From Pseudomonadota bacterium (lineage in GTDB: Bacteria > Pseudomonadota > Gammaproteobacteria > Burkholderiales > Burkholderiaceae_B), in NCBI GenBank assembly GCA_023387815.1, contig JAEWHK010000075.1, positions 1-32,963 of the forward strand: a DNA stretch of 32,963 bases, read 5' to 3'. This document shows, in pieces, positions 24,927 to 32,963 of the stretch; the stretch's first letter is position 1; every line of letters begins with the position of its first letter. The notes under the pieces were generated by a model. The model was not told where the DNA came from. It did not search any database and saw nothing but the letters and a program-made list of their open reading frames with translations. The position numbers and the translations under genes were made by a program.

Positions 24927-26319
24927 ATTGATAATTTCTATCTCGTGCTTTAGGGATTTCTATGTGCCCGACAAGTCCTGTGGGCTGATTTGGCAACAGT
25001 TTCAGGGTGCCGCCCACGTGCTGCAGCAGGCGTTCAACAATGGAAAGTCCCAGACCGGCACCGGATACACCGGTACGCGCTGCCTCGCCGCGGGAGAAGG
25101 GACGCAGCAGCCTTTCGGTGTCCTTGGCATTGATCCCCTGACCATTATCGCAGACCTCAATTTCGACCACGCCGCCTTTCTCGCGCGCGCGCACGATGAT
25201 ATGCGCCTGCCCGTCAGAGCGGGACCGACCATAGCGACGGCTGTTTTCGATCAGGTTGCTGACAATGCGCTTGAGATTGAGCTCGCCAATGCGTGCGTAC
25301 AGATTCGGCTGAATCAGAGTGCGCAAGGTGCCACCCAGCGATTCGGTATGGGCTCTTTCCCTGTCGGTCAGGTCATGCAGAATCGCGGACACATTGATCG
25401 CTTTTTCAGGAAGGACACCTGCAGGTCTCGCGTATTCCATCAGCTGCCCGATACTGTGATCGATCTGACCCAGGTCTTCGTCAATAGCGCTGCGGGCCTC
25501 GTCGCTGACGTTGCTCAGTTCGATCTCCAGGCGCATCCGTGCCAGCGGTGTGCGCAGATCGTGAGAAATCCCGGCAAGCATCAGTTCCCTGTCGGCTTCG
25601 GTCTGGCGGATATCGCGGGCCATGCGATTGAAGGCACTGTTAAGTTCGCGGATTTCCAGTGGTCCCTGATCATCCGGTAGCGGAGCCGGATTCTCGCCGC
25701 GCGCCACCTGCTGGGCTGCCTTGGCCAGACGGGACAGCGGGGTATTAACAAAACGCACGCTGATCGCAGCACCGATCAATGCCAGCAGCAGGGCGATCAC
25801 GCCCCAGCCTATCCATTCGCGCAGTTGCGGCAGATTGTCTGTCGAGGATTTCAGCAGCAGCCAGTACAGTTCATCGCCCACATTGAAGCTGATCCAGATG
25901 CCTGGCTCACCGTTCATGCTGGAGGCCATGACGATCTCCTGCTGCGTGTCCGAGCGCTGGATTTTGTCGGCAAAAATTCGCCAGAAAGCGGTATCGGGCA
26001 GGGGCTGCAGAACATCGTCGAGCTGACGGGGGAAGACCTGAATGTCACCCGTGGTAGCCAGATCAATCACCAGGGCATTGCGGTCAGTGGGAGGCACATA
26101 GGCCAGCGATTTGCGGGTGATTTTCAGGGCGGTGATGCCGCGTTCAGCCATCTGTGAGGCGCGCGGCTCTTCCTGCATATTGAAAAACACAATCAGCCAG
26201 CACGTCAGACTGACGGCCAGCAAAGCAGCAAGCAGGAAAAAAGACCGGCTGAACAAGCTCAGCCGGATCTTTGAACCGAATTCCTGCAGCTGTGGAAACT
26301 GCTTATTGGCAGCAACCAT
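24910..26319 (-). CDS. risS: EnvZ/RisS-like sensor histidine kinase
   Basis: This 469-residue inner-membrane kinase has a first membrane helix at about residues 25-47, a periplasmic sensor region to about 170, a second helix near 172-192, and a HAMP linker. The HisKA domain has phospho-acceptor H253 (GISHDLRTPLARM), followed by the ATPase with N box (NLIENSRRYGR), DNGQGI and GAGLGL. It lies 14 bases after the regulator and forms a pair with it. The symbol follows the Bordetella RisS relationship; envZ is an equally fair name. The signal sensed is unknown. Confidence 0.88.
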   Translation of the reverse strand: MVAANKQFPQLQEFGSKIRLSLFSRSFFLLAALLAVSLTCWLIVFFNMQEEPRASQMAERGITALKITRKSLAYVPPTDRNALVIDLATTGDIQVFPRQLDDVLQPLPDTAFWRIFADKIQRSDTQQEIVMASSMNGEPGIWISFNVGDELYWLLLKSSTDNLPQLREWIGWGVIALLLALIGAAISVRFVNTPLSRLAKAAQQVARGENPAPLPDDQGPLEIRELNSAFNRMARDIRQTEADRELMLAGISHDLRTPLARMRLEIELSNVSDEARSAIDEDLGQIDHSIGQLMEYARPAGVLPEKAINVSAILHDLTDRERAHTESLGGTLRTLIQPNLYARIGELNLKRIVSNLIENSRRYGRSRSDGQAHIIVRAREKGGVVEIEVCDNGQGINAKDTERLLRPFSRGEAARTGVSGAGLGLSIVERLLQHVGGTLKLLPNQPTGLVGHIEIPKARDRNYQLDSQP

Positions 26320-26333
26320 CGCGGCGCCGTATA

Positions 26334-27077
26334 TCAGTTACCGCCGTCGGGAACGAAAACGTAGCCCAGCCCCCATACGGTCTGGATAAAGACGGGTTTG
26401 GCCGGATTGGGTTCGATCAGCTTGCGCAGACGGGAAATCTGCACGTCGAGACTGCGGTCAAACGCTTCGTATTCGCGACCACGGGCCAGTTCCATCAGTT
26501 TGTCTCTGGACAGCGGCACTTTGGGGTGGCGAGCAAAGACTTTCAGAACGGAAAACTCGCCGGTTGTGATGGCGACCACTTCTTCGCCGCGCGACAAGGT
26601 GCGGGTAGACAGATTGAGGGTGTAAGGACCGAAAGCGATGGATTCGTTTTCCTGACTGGGCGCGCCGGGATGCTCTTCGGAGCCGCGGCGACGCAAAATG
26701 GCATTGACCCTGGCAAGTAGTTCGCGAGGATTGAATGGCTTGGATAGATAATCATCGGCACCCATTTCGAGGCCCAGGATACGGTCGATTTCCTCGGCTT
26801 TGGCCGTCAGCATGATAATTGGCGTATTGTCGTTCGCGCCACGCAGCCGTCTACAGATGGACAGCCCATCTTCACCAGGGAGCATCAGATCAAGTACCAG
26901 CAGGTCGAAATGCTCGCGCTGCCAGAGTTTGGTCATTTCTTTACCGTCTTCCGCAACGAACACATTGAATCCCTGTTCTGTCAGGTAGCGGCGCAGCAGA
27001 TCGCGTAGGCGAGGATCGTCGTCGACTACCAGGATTTTGCGAGGAGGAGTTGACGTTACAGTTTGTGGTGTATTCAT
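26334..27077 (-). CDS. risA: OmpR/RisA-like response regulator
   Basis: This is a two-domain DNA-binding regulator of 247 residues. The receiver domain has the acidic pair D19-D20, phospho-acceptor D63 (LVLDLMLPGEDG) and the conserved lysine in YLSKPFNPREL. The C-terminal winged helix is of the OmpR/PhoB type, with SRDKLMELARGREYEAFDRSLDVQ and TVWGLGYVF. The receiver is close to what I recall of Bordetella RisA. It is the first gene of risAS; several GTTACA-like hexamers in its upstream region could allow autoregulation. Confidence 0.92.
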   Translation of the reverse strand: MNTPQTVTSTPPRKILVVDDDPRLRDLLRRYLTEQGFNVFVAEDGKEMTKLWQREHFDLLVLDLMLPGEDGLSICRRLRGANDNTPIIMLTAKAEEIDRILGLEMGADDYLSKPFNPRELLARVNAILRRRGSEEHPGAPSQENESIAFGPYTLNLSTRTLSRGEEVVAITTGEFSVLKVFARHPKVPLSRDKLMELARGREYEAFDRSLDVQISRLRKLIEPNPAKPVFIQTVWGLGYVFVPDGGN

Positions 27078-27481
27078 ACTTTGATGGTTGGAGCGTCCAA
27101 GAGTTATGTTGTGGCAGTTTGCTTACATGTTACAGTTTCTGCCTTTCAGAAAGGCTGAAATCTCACGATAAGTTACACTAAAAATGTTTTCTAAGGCTTG
27201 CTGATAAATATGTAACATTTATCGGGCTCTATTTACATTTGACCAATGCGGTCAGGCTCAGAACAGCAGCCTTCAGGACGGGTAAGCAGACGGATGCCAA
27301 GGGCATTACACAAGGTATTCTAGCGCAAAACCCTGTTGGAGAACGCCTGCCACTGTGCCATTATGCAGCCAGTTCCTGCTTTATAATGACGGCGGCGTTA
27401 CGTTGCATTACGCTGGTGCATCTGAACGAACCCTCACCCGTCTGCCCCGGCGACTTTTCCCATTTTCTGAAAGCGTAGTTC
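27078..27481. promoter_or_regulatory. Divergent regulatory region risA / tsaB-rimI
   Basis: These 404 bases hold no convincing gene. Hexamers of the GTTACA/TTACAT type occur at 27123-27134 (two abutting), 27172-27177, 27211-27216 (inverted) and 27232-27237. A 15-base dyad GCCTTTC-A-GAAAGGC lies at 27141-27155. The risA-proximal half is AT-rich. Confidence 0.5.
27382..27387 (+). promoter_or_regulatory. Candidate -10 element of the tsaB-rimI promoter
   Basis: A perfect TATAAT lies at 27382-27387. The -35 is poor (TTATGC with a 15-base spacer). Transcription would start about 88 bases before the tsaB-rimI ATG. Confidence 0.4.
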
Positions 27482-28882
27482 ATGAATGTCAATCTGATTT
27501 CCCTGGAAAGCTCTGCCAATTGTTCTTCGGCAGCGTTGCTGTGCTATCGGGATGGTGACACGCGCGTCGATGAAAAGATCAGTGCTCAGACTCAGGGGCA
27601 TGCAGAACAGCTGCTTCCCATGATTGACAGTCTGCTGGTGCAGGCTGGCCTGACGCGAAAGGACGTCCATGGCGTGGTTTTCGGTCAGGGCCCTGGCGGT
27701 TTTACAGGCCTCAGAATTGCCGCTGGCATGGCCCAGGGTCTTGGGCTGGGCCTGGATATTCCTGTTTTCCCCGTATCGTCATTGCTGGCGGTGGCCGAAT
27801 CGGTTCGCCCCGTGGCACCGGGCACTGTGATTGCTTCCGTACTGGATGCGCGCATGCAGGAGGCCTTCGTCGCCGCCTGGCAGGAATCCGGAAATGATGA
27901 ACTGCAAGCCGCTGAGGCCCCCAGTTTGCTGGCCGCAGATCAGATTCCGGCGTGGATTGCGCAGATTCGGCAGCGCGTGGCGGCAACGTTGTCAGCGTCT
28001 GTCGGAGAGATGGAATCGGCCGACAACGACCGGACTGATAACCGAACAGATCTTGCACTACCTCCTGTATTGCTTGCCGGTTCAGGCATATCCGCGTTCC
28101 CCGAGGTCGCGGCTATGCAAGATGTCAGCCTGTTTCCGGACGCAGAACCGCGTGCCGGACTCATGGCCAGGATCGGACTTCGTGCCTGGATGTCAGGCCG
28201 TTTTATTCCCGCAGATCAGGCGGCACCCCTTTATGTCAGAGACAAGGTCGCCTTTACCACCCAGGAAAGAGAGGCGGGTCAGGGCGGCAATCCTCGCGCA
28301 ACGCCGTTGAGTGCGGAAAACGCCAGTCAGCAGAAGGCGAATCCCACATCGGCCAACACTTCGGCAACCACTTTGGCCACCACTTCGGAGCAGGGAGCCG
28401 CCAGGCATGCCGCCATTACCCATCTGCAGACGAACTGTGTCATCCGTCCCATGTGTGAAGAAGATATCGAAGCGGTGGTGCGCATTGAATGTGCGGTCCA
28501 GTCGCATCCCTGGACTGTCGGTAATTTCCGGGACGCCCTGAAAGCAGGTTACGAGGCCTGGGTTGTCTGCCATGAGCAGCAAATTATTGCGTTTTCCCTG
28601 CAGATGATGGCGCCCGATGTATCGCATCTTCTGCTGATTGGTGTGCTGCCCGAGTGGCAGAAGCGCGGCCTGGGAGCAGGCCTGCTGGCCTGGGGAGAAA
28701 CGCGGGTGCTGGCCTGCGGACTGCAGACGCAAGTGCTTGAAGTTCGTCCGTCCAATACGGGTGCCGTTTCGTTCTATCAGCGCTGGGGCTATGAGCAGAT
28801 TGGTGTTCGTAAAGGCTACTATCCCGCGGGGCGAGGGGGGAGCGAAGACGCCTGGGTTTTACAGAAAGCCGTGGTATCCTGA
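27482..28882 (+). CDS. tsaB-rimI: TsaB-RimI fusion: t6A synthesis partner joined to ribosomal acetyltransferase
   Basis: One 466-residue frame carries two usually separate proteins. Residues 1 to about 262 are TsaB, the scaffold partner of TsaD in making t6A37 of tRNA: SLESSANCSSAAL at the start, GQGPGGFTGLRIA from G68, and the PLYVRDKVA signature near 250. Residues 263-317 are a low-complexity Ala/Thr/Ser/Asn linker. Residues 318-466 are a GNAT domain like RimI, which acetylates the N-terminus of ribosomal protein S18; QKRGLG (393-398) binds acetyl-CoA, and NTGAVSFYQRWGYEQIGVRK-type residues follow. No internal stop or frameshift is visible. The stop overlaps the next start (TGATG). Confidence 0.88.
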   Translation: MNVNLISLESSANCSSAALLCYRDGDTRVDEKISAQTQGHAEQLLPMIDSLLVQAGLTRKDVHGVVFGQGPGGFTGLRIAAGMAQGLGLGLDIPVFPVSSLLAVAESVRPVAPGTVIASVLDARMQEAFVAAWQESGNDELQAAEAPSLLAADQIPAWIAQIRQRVAATLSASVGEMESADNDRTDNRTDLALPPVLLAGSGISAFPEVAAMQDVSLFPDAEPRAGLMARIGLRAWMSGRFIPADQAAPLYVRDKVAFTTQEREAGQGGNPRATPLSAENASQQKANPTSANTSATTLATTSEQGAARHAAITHLQTNCVIRPMCEEDIEAVVRIECAVQSHPWTVGNFRDALKAGYEAWVVCHEQQIIAFSLQMMAPDVSHLLLIGVLPEWQKRGLGAGLLAWGETRVLACGLQTQVLEVRPSNTGAVSFYQRWGYEQIGVRKGYYPAGRGGSEDAWVLQKAVVS

Positions 28883-30045
28883 TGTCTATGGACACCCGCC
28901 CCGTTTCCTCTCCAACATCCGCTGTGAACTCCGCAACGATGCACCCACCGGTGCATCCGGTCGGCGTCACAGTCAATCCCCTGCAACTGCTCTGGCTGCA
29001 GGAGAGCGGTATTGATCGTCTGTGGGGGCGCCCGCTGGCTGCCACGCATGCCAGTGCGGTGCCTATCGAACCTGCTCATGGACACGCTGCAGGCACACAG
29101 AATCAGGCACACGCCCACGCGCAGGCCGCAGAGGTGTCTGCTGCAGGACCTGCTGCGGCAGGCGTTGCCCCCGTGGCCGCAGAACCTGCAGCCATCGGTG
29201 CGGCCCGGGAGCCGTCTGCGGCGCCAGCTGACCCGCAACCTGCCAGCCCGTCGCGAGCCAAAGAGGCCCTGGCCAGGATTCGTCAGCAAATGGAGCATCA
29301 GCGCGGCAAGTCTGCCTTGCGGGCAGGCGCTGCCTCCCGTTCACGGCCGGCGGAATCCGGTCAACAGCAGGAACCCCCGCCGCTGACGCAGGTGTCCGAG
29401 GTGGAAGGCATTGTGCTGAACAAGGTGGCCGATGAGGTCAGCGATGCTTCTGTCACTGTACGGGATGCGGATGCGCAGTGGCCTGTTCTGTCAAAAACCA
29501 TTACGCAATGCGTGCAGTGCGGGCTTGCCGAACAGGCTAGTCAGCCCGTGCCCGGTTCGGGCCCGACAGATGCTGCTCTCATGATCATCGACCAGGTGCC
29601 TGGCGCGCAGGACGATGCCAGTGGGAGACCATTGAGCGGGCAGGCGGGCATCTTGCTGGACAATATGCTGCGCGCCATTGGTCTGGCGCGTGACGCCGTG
29701 TTCATCACGGATGTGGTCAAATGCCGGCCCATGCTGGGTCGCTCGCCACAACCCGAAGAAATTGATGCCTGCGCGGATTATCTGCAGCAGCAAATGGCAA
29801 TGGTACAACCTGCGTGTGTCTTATTGCTGGGGAATGCGGCGCAATCTGTTCTTGGCTCGTCGCAACCCGTAGGTGAGTTGCGTGAGTCGCCCGATCTGCA
29901 CCTGACGATTCAGGGCCGGCATGTTCCTGTCGTCGTTACCTTCCATCCAAACCATCTGATGGCCAATCAGGCCGCCAAACCCCTGGCGTGGGCCGATCTG
30001 AAACGAATAAGAAAAATATTGACCCAGACAACGGCCCAGGGATAA
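28882..30045 (+). CDS. Family-4-like uracil-DNA glycosylase with long N-terminal extension
   Basis: This 387-residue protein has its catalytic domain in the C-terminal half, where it should excise uracil from DNA. Four cysteines in the family-4 spacing, C210, C213, C281 and C297, should bind a 4Fe-4S cluster. Motif A reads IIDQVPGAQDDASGRPLSGQAG, where family 4 usually has GEAPG or GEGPG, so Q238 replaces the usual glutamate. The HP motif is VTFHPNHLM. Residues 55-200 are Ala/Pro/Gln-rich, probably disordered. Translation is coupled to the upstream fusion gene through a TGATG overlap. Activity is therefore less certain than family membership. Confidence 0.85.
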   Translation: MSMDTRPVSSPTSAVNSATMHPPVHPVGVTVNPLQLLWLQESGIDRLWGRPLAATHASAVPIEPAHGHAAGTQNQAHAHAQAAEVSAAGPAAAGVAPVAAEPAAIGAAREPSAAPADPQPASPSRAKEALARIRQQMEHQRGKSALRAGAASRSRPAESGQQQEPPPLTQVSEVEGIVLNKVADEVSDASVTVRDADAQWPVLSKTITQCVQCGLAEQASQPVPGSGPTDAALMIIDQVPGAQDDASGRPLSGQAGILLDNMLRAIGLARDAVFITDVVKCRPMLGRSPQPEEIDACADYLQQQMAMVQPACVLLLGNAAQSVLGSSQPVGELRESPDLHLTIQGRHVPVVVTFHPNHLMANQAAKPLAWADLKRIRKILTQTTAQG

Positions 30046-30086
30046 ATAGAGCCATACAAAGGACAGGACTTGTCGTCTATACAGGC

Positions 30087-31451
30087 TCAGTGCCCGACTT
30101 GAGCCCGACCATGACCTTCCTCGCCAATTTCGGCGAAGGTCGCGGGATATTTGCGCTGGTTACGATAACTCCAGACAATCACCAATGCCATAAGCAGGGC
30201 GACAATGACGCCGAAGATGATGATAATGGTATTGATGTGAAGGTCCATCTCAAGCATGAACCAGTACATGGCCACCATGAACAGAATATTGAGCTGCTCG
30301 TTGAAATTCTGCACCGCGATGGAATGCCCGGCGGAAAGCAGGACATGGCCGCGGTGCTGAAGCAGGGCATTGAGCGGGACGACGAAAAAGCCTGAGAGAC
30401 CGCCCACCAGAATGAGCGTGCCATAGACGGCCCAGGTTTCCTTCACAATGGTCATGAGCATCACGGAAAAGCCCATTACGACACCGATAGGCAGAACATG
30501 CAGCGCACGTGTCAGTGGCACGCGACCGGCAAGTACGGAACCGATGATAGTCCCGATGGCCGCCACGCCCATGAGGTTGGCCGACTGAGCAATACTCAAG
30601 TGCAGATGATCACGCCCCCATTGCAGCACAATGAGCTGCAGGGTGGCACCTGCGCCCCAGAACAGCGTGGTCACAGCCAGGGATATCTGGCCGACCTTGT
30701 CCTGCCACAGAATTTTCACGTAGCTGGCAAAGACACTGAGCAGCTTCACAGGATTGGATTCTTGTTTCGGATACACAAAATGGGTATTCGGAATCAGCAG
30801 GTTACAGAGCGCCGCCAGAATATAAATGAAGCCGATGACCACAATGGCCGCTTCTGCCGGTGACTTGGCAAGCAGAGACATGCCGGGCAGAGCCAGGAGA
30901 AAATCCGACAGCGGCGGCTCGATCAGTTTGCCGCCCAGTACAACCCCAAAAATAATGGAAAGTACCGTGAGTCCTTCGATCCAGCTGTTACCCTTGACCA
31001 GATCCCTGGGAGGCAGCAGTTCGGTCACGATGCCATATTTGGCCGGAGAATAGGCGGCCGCACCAATGCCCACTAGGGCATAGGAGAAACAGACGATATA
31101 GGCGTGCAGGGTTTTATCTGAAGGGGCGAACAGGGCAAAGCCGAACATCAGCAGACAGCCGGAAATTTTGATGGCATTGGTCACGAACATGACGCGACCC
31201 TTGGGAAAGGAGTCTGCAATGGCACCCACGAACGCTGCCAGAATGACATAGGCAAAGGCGAAGAACCACTTCATGGCAGGTGTCATCCAGTCGGGACCGG
31301 ACAGTTCGGCAATCAGGGCAATGGCAGCGATAAAAAGCGCGTTGTCGGCCAGGGACGATAGCGCCTGTGCCAACATGACAAGAAAGAAACCTTTTTTCAA
31401 ACCGTATCCCGTTTTAACCTGTAATCGCTTACCCGGATTTCGCGAAAGCAC
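30087..31451 (-). CDS. lplT: LplT-like lysophospholipid transporter (MFS)
   Basis: This 454-residue protein has about 12 membrane helices and the LplT signatures AQALSSLADNALF, GAIADSFPKGRVM and GIGAAAYSPAKYG. LplT flips lysophospholipids across the inner membrane for re-acylation by Aas; no aas gene is in this window, and E. coli has the two genes adjacent. The longest frame starts with GTG at 31451, but a TTG near 31400, just before KKGFFLVM, is also plausible and would remove 17 unconserved residues. It converges with the glycosylase gene; an inverted repeat (30084-30105) covers its stop codon. Confidence 0.88.
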   Translation of the reverse strand: MLSRNPGKRLQVKTGYGLKKGFFLVMLAQALSSLADNALFIAAIALIAELSGPDWMTPAMKWFFAFAYVILAAFVGAIADSFPKGRVMFVTNAIKISGCLLMFGFALFAPSDKTLHAYIVCFSYALVGIGAAAYSPAKYGIVTELLPPRDLVKGNSWIEGLTVLSIIFGVVLGGKLIEPPLSDFLLALPGMSLLAKSPAEAAIVVIGFIYILAALCNLLIPNTHFVYPKQESNPVKLLSVFASYVKILWQDKVGQISLAVTTLFWGAGATLQLIVLQWGRDHLHLSIAQSANLMGVAAIGTIIGSVLAGRVPLTRALHVLPIGVVMGFSVMLMTIVKETWAVYGTLILVGGLSGFFVVPLNALLQHRGHVLLSAGHSIAVQNFNEQLNILFMVAMYWFMLEMDLHINTIIIIFGVIVALLMALVIVWSYRNQRKYPATFAEIGEEGHGRAQVGH

Positions 31452-31772
31452 CCACTCGGACAGAGCCAGACATCATGCCATCGTCCTGACAGTCCGCAAG
31501 GGAAAACACAGCCTGCCGTCAACGGGAACCATCGTGCTCAATCGCAACATAATATCAGGTTCAGTGCCGTTTCGTTACGGAATGACAGCATCATTATGCG
31601 ATTTGGCAACGCCTGAGTGCATCGTCACAATGATGACTTTTACGCGTATGACTTTTGTTTACCATGCATGCCTACAGGCTGAGTTATCATACGAGGTTGG
31701 AGCCTCCTGCAAATACCCGCTTATGCTGGTTTGCCGGGAAGGCATTGTTTTTTCATTTTGTCCTGTTCATAC
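31452..31772. other. Divergent intergenic region lplT / smc
   Basis: These 321 bases show no convincing gene. They should hold the divergent promoters of lplT and smc. No confident plus-strand promoter for smc was recognised. A weak hairpin TGCC-GGGAA-GGCA followed by a T-rich stretch lies about 35 bases before smc. Confidence 0.4.
31549..31557 (-). promoter_or_regulatory. Candidate lplT promoter (extended -10)
   Basis: On the minus strand TGATATTAT matches the extended -10 TGnTATAAT with one mismatch. It lies about 100 bases upstream of the longest lplT frame. The -35 region is weak. Confidence 0.33.
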
Positions 31773-32963
31773 GTGCGCCTTACCCAACTCAAACTAGCCG
31801 GATTCAAGTCCTTTGTAGATCCTACAGTAATACCGGTGCCAAGCCAGATGGTAGGCGTGGTGGGGCCCAATGGCTGTGGAAAATCCAACATCATCGATGC
31901 AGTCCGCTGGGTGCTGGGTGAAACCCGCGCTTCAGAGCTGCGCGGTGAATCCATGCAGGATGTCATCTTCAACGGTTCAGGCAACCGCAAGCCCGCCGCC
32001 CGTGCCTCCGTCGAACTGGTCTTCGATAACAGTGAGGGCCGCGCCGTCGGGCAGTGGAGTACCTATTCTGAAATCGCAGTCAGACGCGTCCTGACGCGCG
32101 ATGGCACCAGCAGTTATTACGTCAATAATCAGCAGGTGCGACGCAAGGATATTCACGACATTTTCCTGGGTACCGGTCTTGGCGCCCGCGGCTACGCCAT
32201 TATCGGCCAGGGGATGATCAATCGCCTGATCGAGGCCAAGCCGGAAGAATTGCGTGTCTATCTGGAAGAGGCCGCCGGCGTCTCACGCTACAAGGAACGG
32301 CGCAAGGAAACGGAAAGCCGTTTAAGTGACACGCGGGAGAATCTGACTCGCGTTGAAGACATCATGCGCGAGCTCGAATCCCAGCTGACCCGCCTTGAAG
32401 CGCAGGCCGAAGTTGCGCGCAAGTACCGTGATCTGCAAAATGACGGAGAAAAGAAACAGCATGTGCTGTGGCTGATCCGCGAAGAAAACGCCCGTGCCGA
32501 CCAGCAGAAAAAATCAGAAGAAATAGAAAAGGCCCAGACGGAACTCGAAGCTTCACTTGCCGAATTGCGCGCTTCTGAAAGCGAAGTGGAAAAGCGCCGC
32601 CAGGCTCACTATCAGGCCAGCGATGCCGTGCATGCTGCTCAGGCGGCCATGTATGAAGCCAATACCGTCGTCAGCAGGCTCGAAACCGAAATCCGCCATG
32701 TTGTGGATGCCCGCAACCGACTGCAGGCACGCAAGGCTACACTCAATACACAGATGCAGGAGTGGCAGGATCAGCTGACTCACTGCACCGAACAGATTGC
32801 CGAACTCGAAGAGGAACTGGCTGCTGCGGCAGAACGCGCTGCCGTCTTTCAGGACGAACTTGAGGCCCGACAGGCAGAGATGCCGGATATGGACGAACAG
32901 GTCTGCAGCGCCTCGGGCAATCGCGAAACACTCAGGACCGAACTGGTCCGTGTAGAACAAAAG
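31773..32963 (+). CDS. smc: Chromosome segregation protein SMC (5' part, cut by window end)
   Basis: SMC is the ATPase that folds and condenses the chromosome with ScpA and ScpB. The 397 codons seen give the N-terminal head: RLTQLKLAGFKSFVDPT, then Walker A GPNGCGKSN (31-39), IIDAVRWVLGE, and the Q-loop region GARGYAIIGQGMI. From about residue 165 the sequence becomes a long charged coiled coil rich in Glu, Arg and Gln. It begins with GTG at 31773 without a clear Shine-Dalgarno sequence; the start is set by the conserved N-terminus. The frame remains open to the last base, so the hinge and C-terminal head lie outside the window. Confidence 0.95.
   Translation, partial: MRLTQLKLAGFKSFVDPTVIPVPSQMVGVVGPNGCGKSNIIDAVRWVLGETRASELRGESMQDVIFNGSGNRKPAARASVELVFDNSEGRAVGQWSTYSEIAVRRVLTRDGTSSYYVNNQQVRRKDIHDIFLGTGLGARGYAIIGQGMINRLIEAKPEELRVYLEEAAGVSRYKERRKETESRLSDTRENLTRVEDIMRELESQLTRLEAQAEVARKYRDLQNDGEKKQHVLWLIREENARADQQKKSEEIEKAQTELEASLAELRASESEVEKRRQAHYQASDAVHAAQAAMYEANTVVSRLETEIRHVVDARNRLQARKATLNTQMQEWQDQLTHCTEQIAELEEELAAAAERAAVFQDELEARQAEMPDMDEQVCSASGNRETLRTELVRVEQK

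Noticed and set aside
27239..27478. A 79-codon plus-strand frame upstream of tsaB-rimI
   Set aside because: No ribosome site or recognisable sequence; it contains the probable tsaB promoter.
31273..31797. A 174-codon plus-strand frame spanning the lplT start and the smc leader
   Set aside because: Its first third is antisense to lplT and its end overlaps the smc start in another phase; no conserved motif.

Overview
The window reads as a chromosomal core segment of a betaproteobacterium of order Burkholderiales, most likely family Alcaligenaceae. The grounds are a Gram-negative porin of the Burkholderiales type, a 14-gene nuo operon followed by the DUF2818 gene typical of betaproteobacteria, a RisA/RisS-like (OmpR/EnvZ) pair close to that of Bordetella, and moderate GC. 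An Advenella-like genome would fit, but the genus is an inference from memory and was not tested.

Layout. Positions 105-1325: a trimeric porin with its own terminator. Positions 1392-1839: a gene-poor stretch of unknown nature. Positions 1892-16585: nuoA to nuoN, all 14 subunits of proton-pumping NADH:quinone oxidoreductase (complex I), tightly packed and often overlapping, followed by a small membrane protein (DUF2818-like) and a strong terminator at about 17191-17228. Positions 17241-22078, minus strand: mfd (transcription-coupled repair), serB (phosphoserine phosphatase) and a VOC/glyoxalase-fold protein with a 14-bp tandem repeat just upstream of it. Positions 22330-23536, plus strand: ispD and ispF of the MEP isoprenoid pathway, divergent from mfd. 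Positions 23637-27077, minus strand: risA (ompR-like), risS (envZ-like), ahpC and ahpD. The ahpC promoter appears to start inside the 3' end of risS, and a terminator separates ahpC from ahpD. Positions 27482-30045, plus strand: a single ORF fusing TsaB (tRNA t6A synthesis) to RimI (ribosomal protein acetyltransferase), translationally coupled to a family-4 uracil-DNA glycosylase. Positions 30087-31451, minus strand: an LplT-like lysophospholipid transporter. From 31773 to the window end: the first 397 codons of smc.

How the genes work together. The nuo block is one energy-conserving complex. RisS/RisA form an envelope two-component pair that could act on porins. AhpC and AhpD form a peroxide-reducing couple of the mycobacterial type, where AhpD rather than AhpF re-reduces AhpC. 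The rest are housekeeping genes for repair, serine synthesis, isoprenoids, tRNA modification, membrane lipids and chromosome condensation.

There is no sign of mobile elements, CRISPR, tRNA or rRNA genes, or defence islands. The points most worth a second look are mutually exclusive hairpins in the ahpC leader, a terminator-like hairpin touching the ispD start codon, the TsaB-RimI fusion, a histidine-rich loop in NuoL, an enlarged DUF2818 protein, a divergent uracil-DNA glycosylase motif, and a cluster of OmpR-like hexamers upstream of risA.
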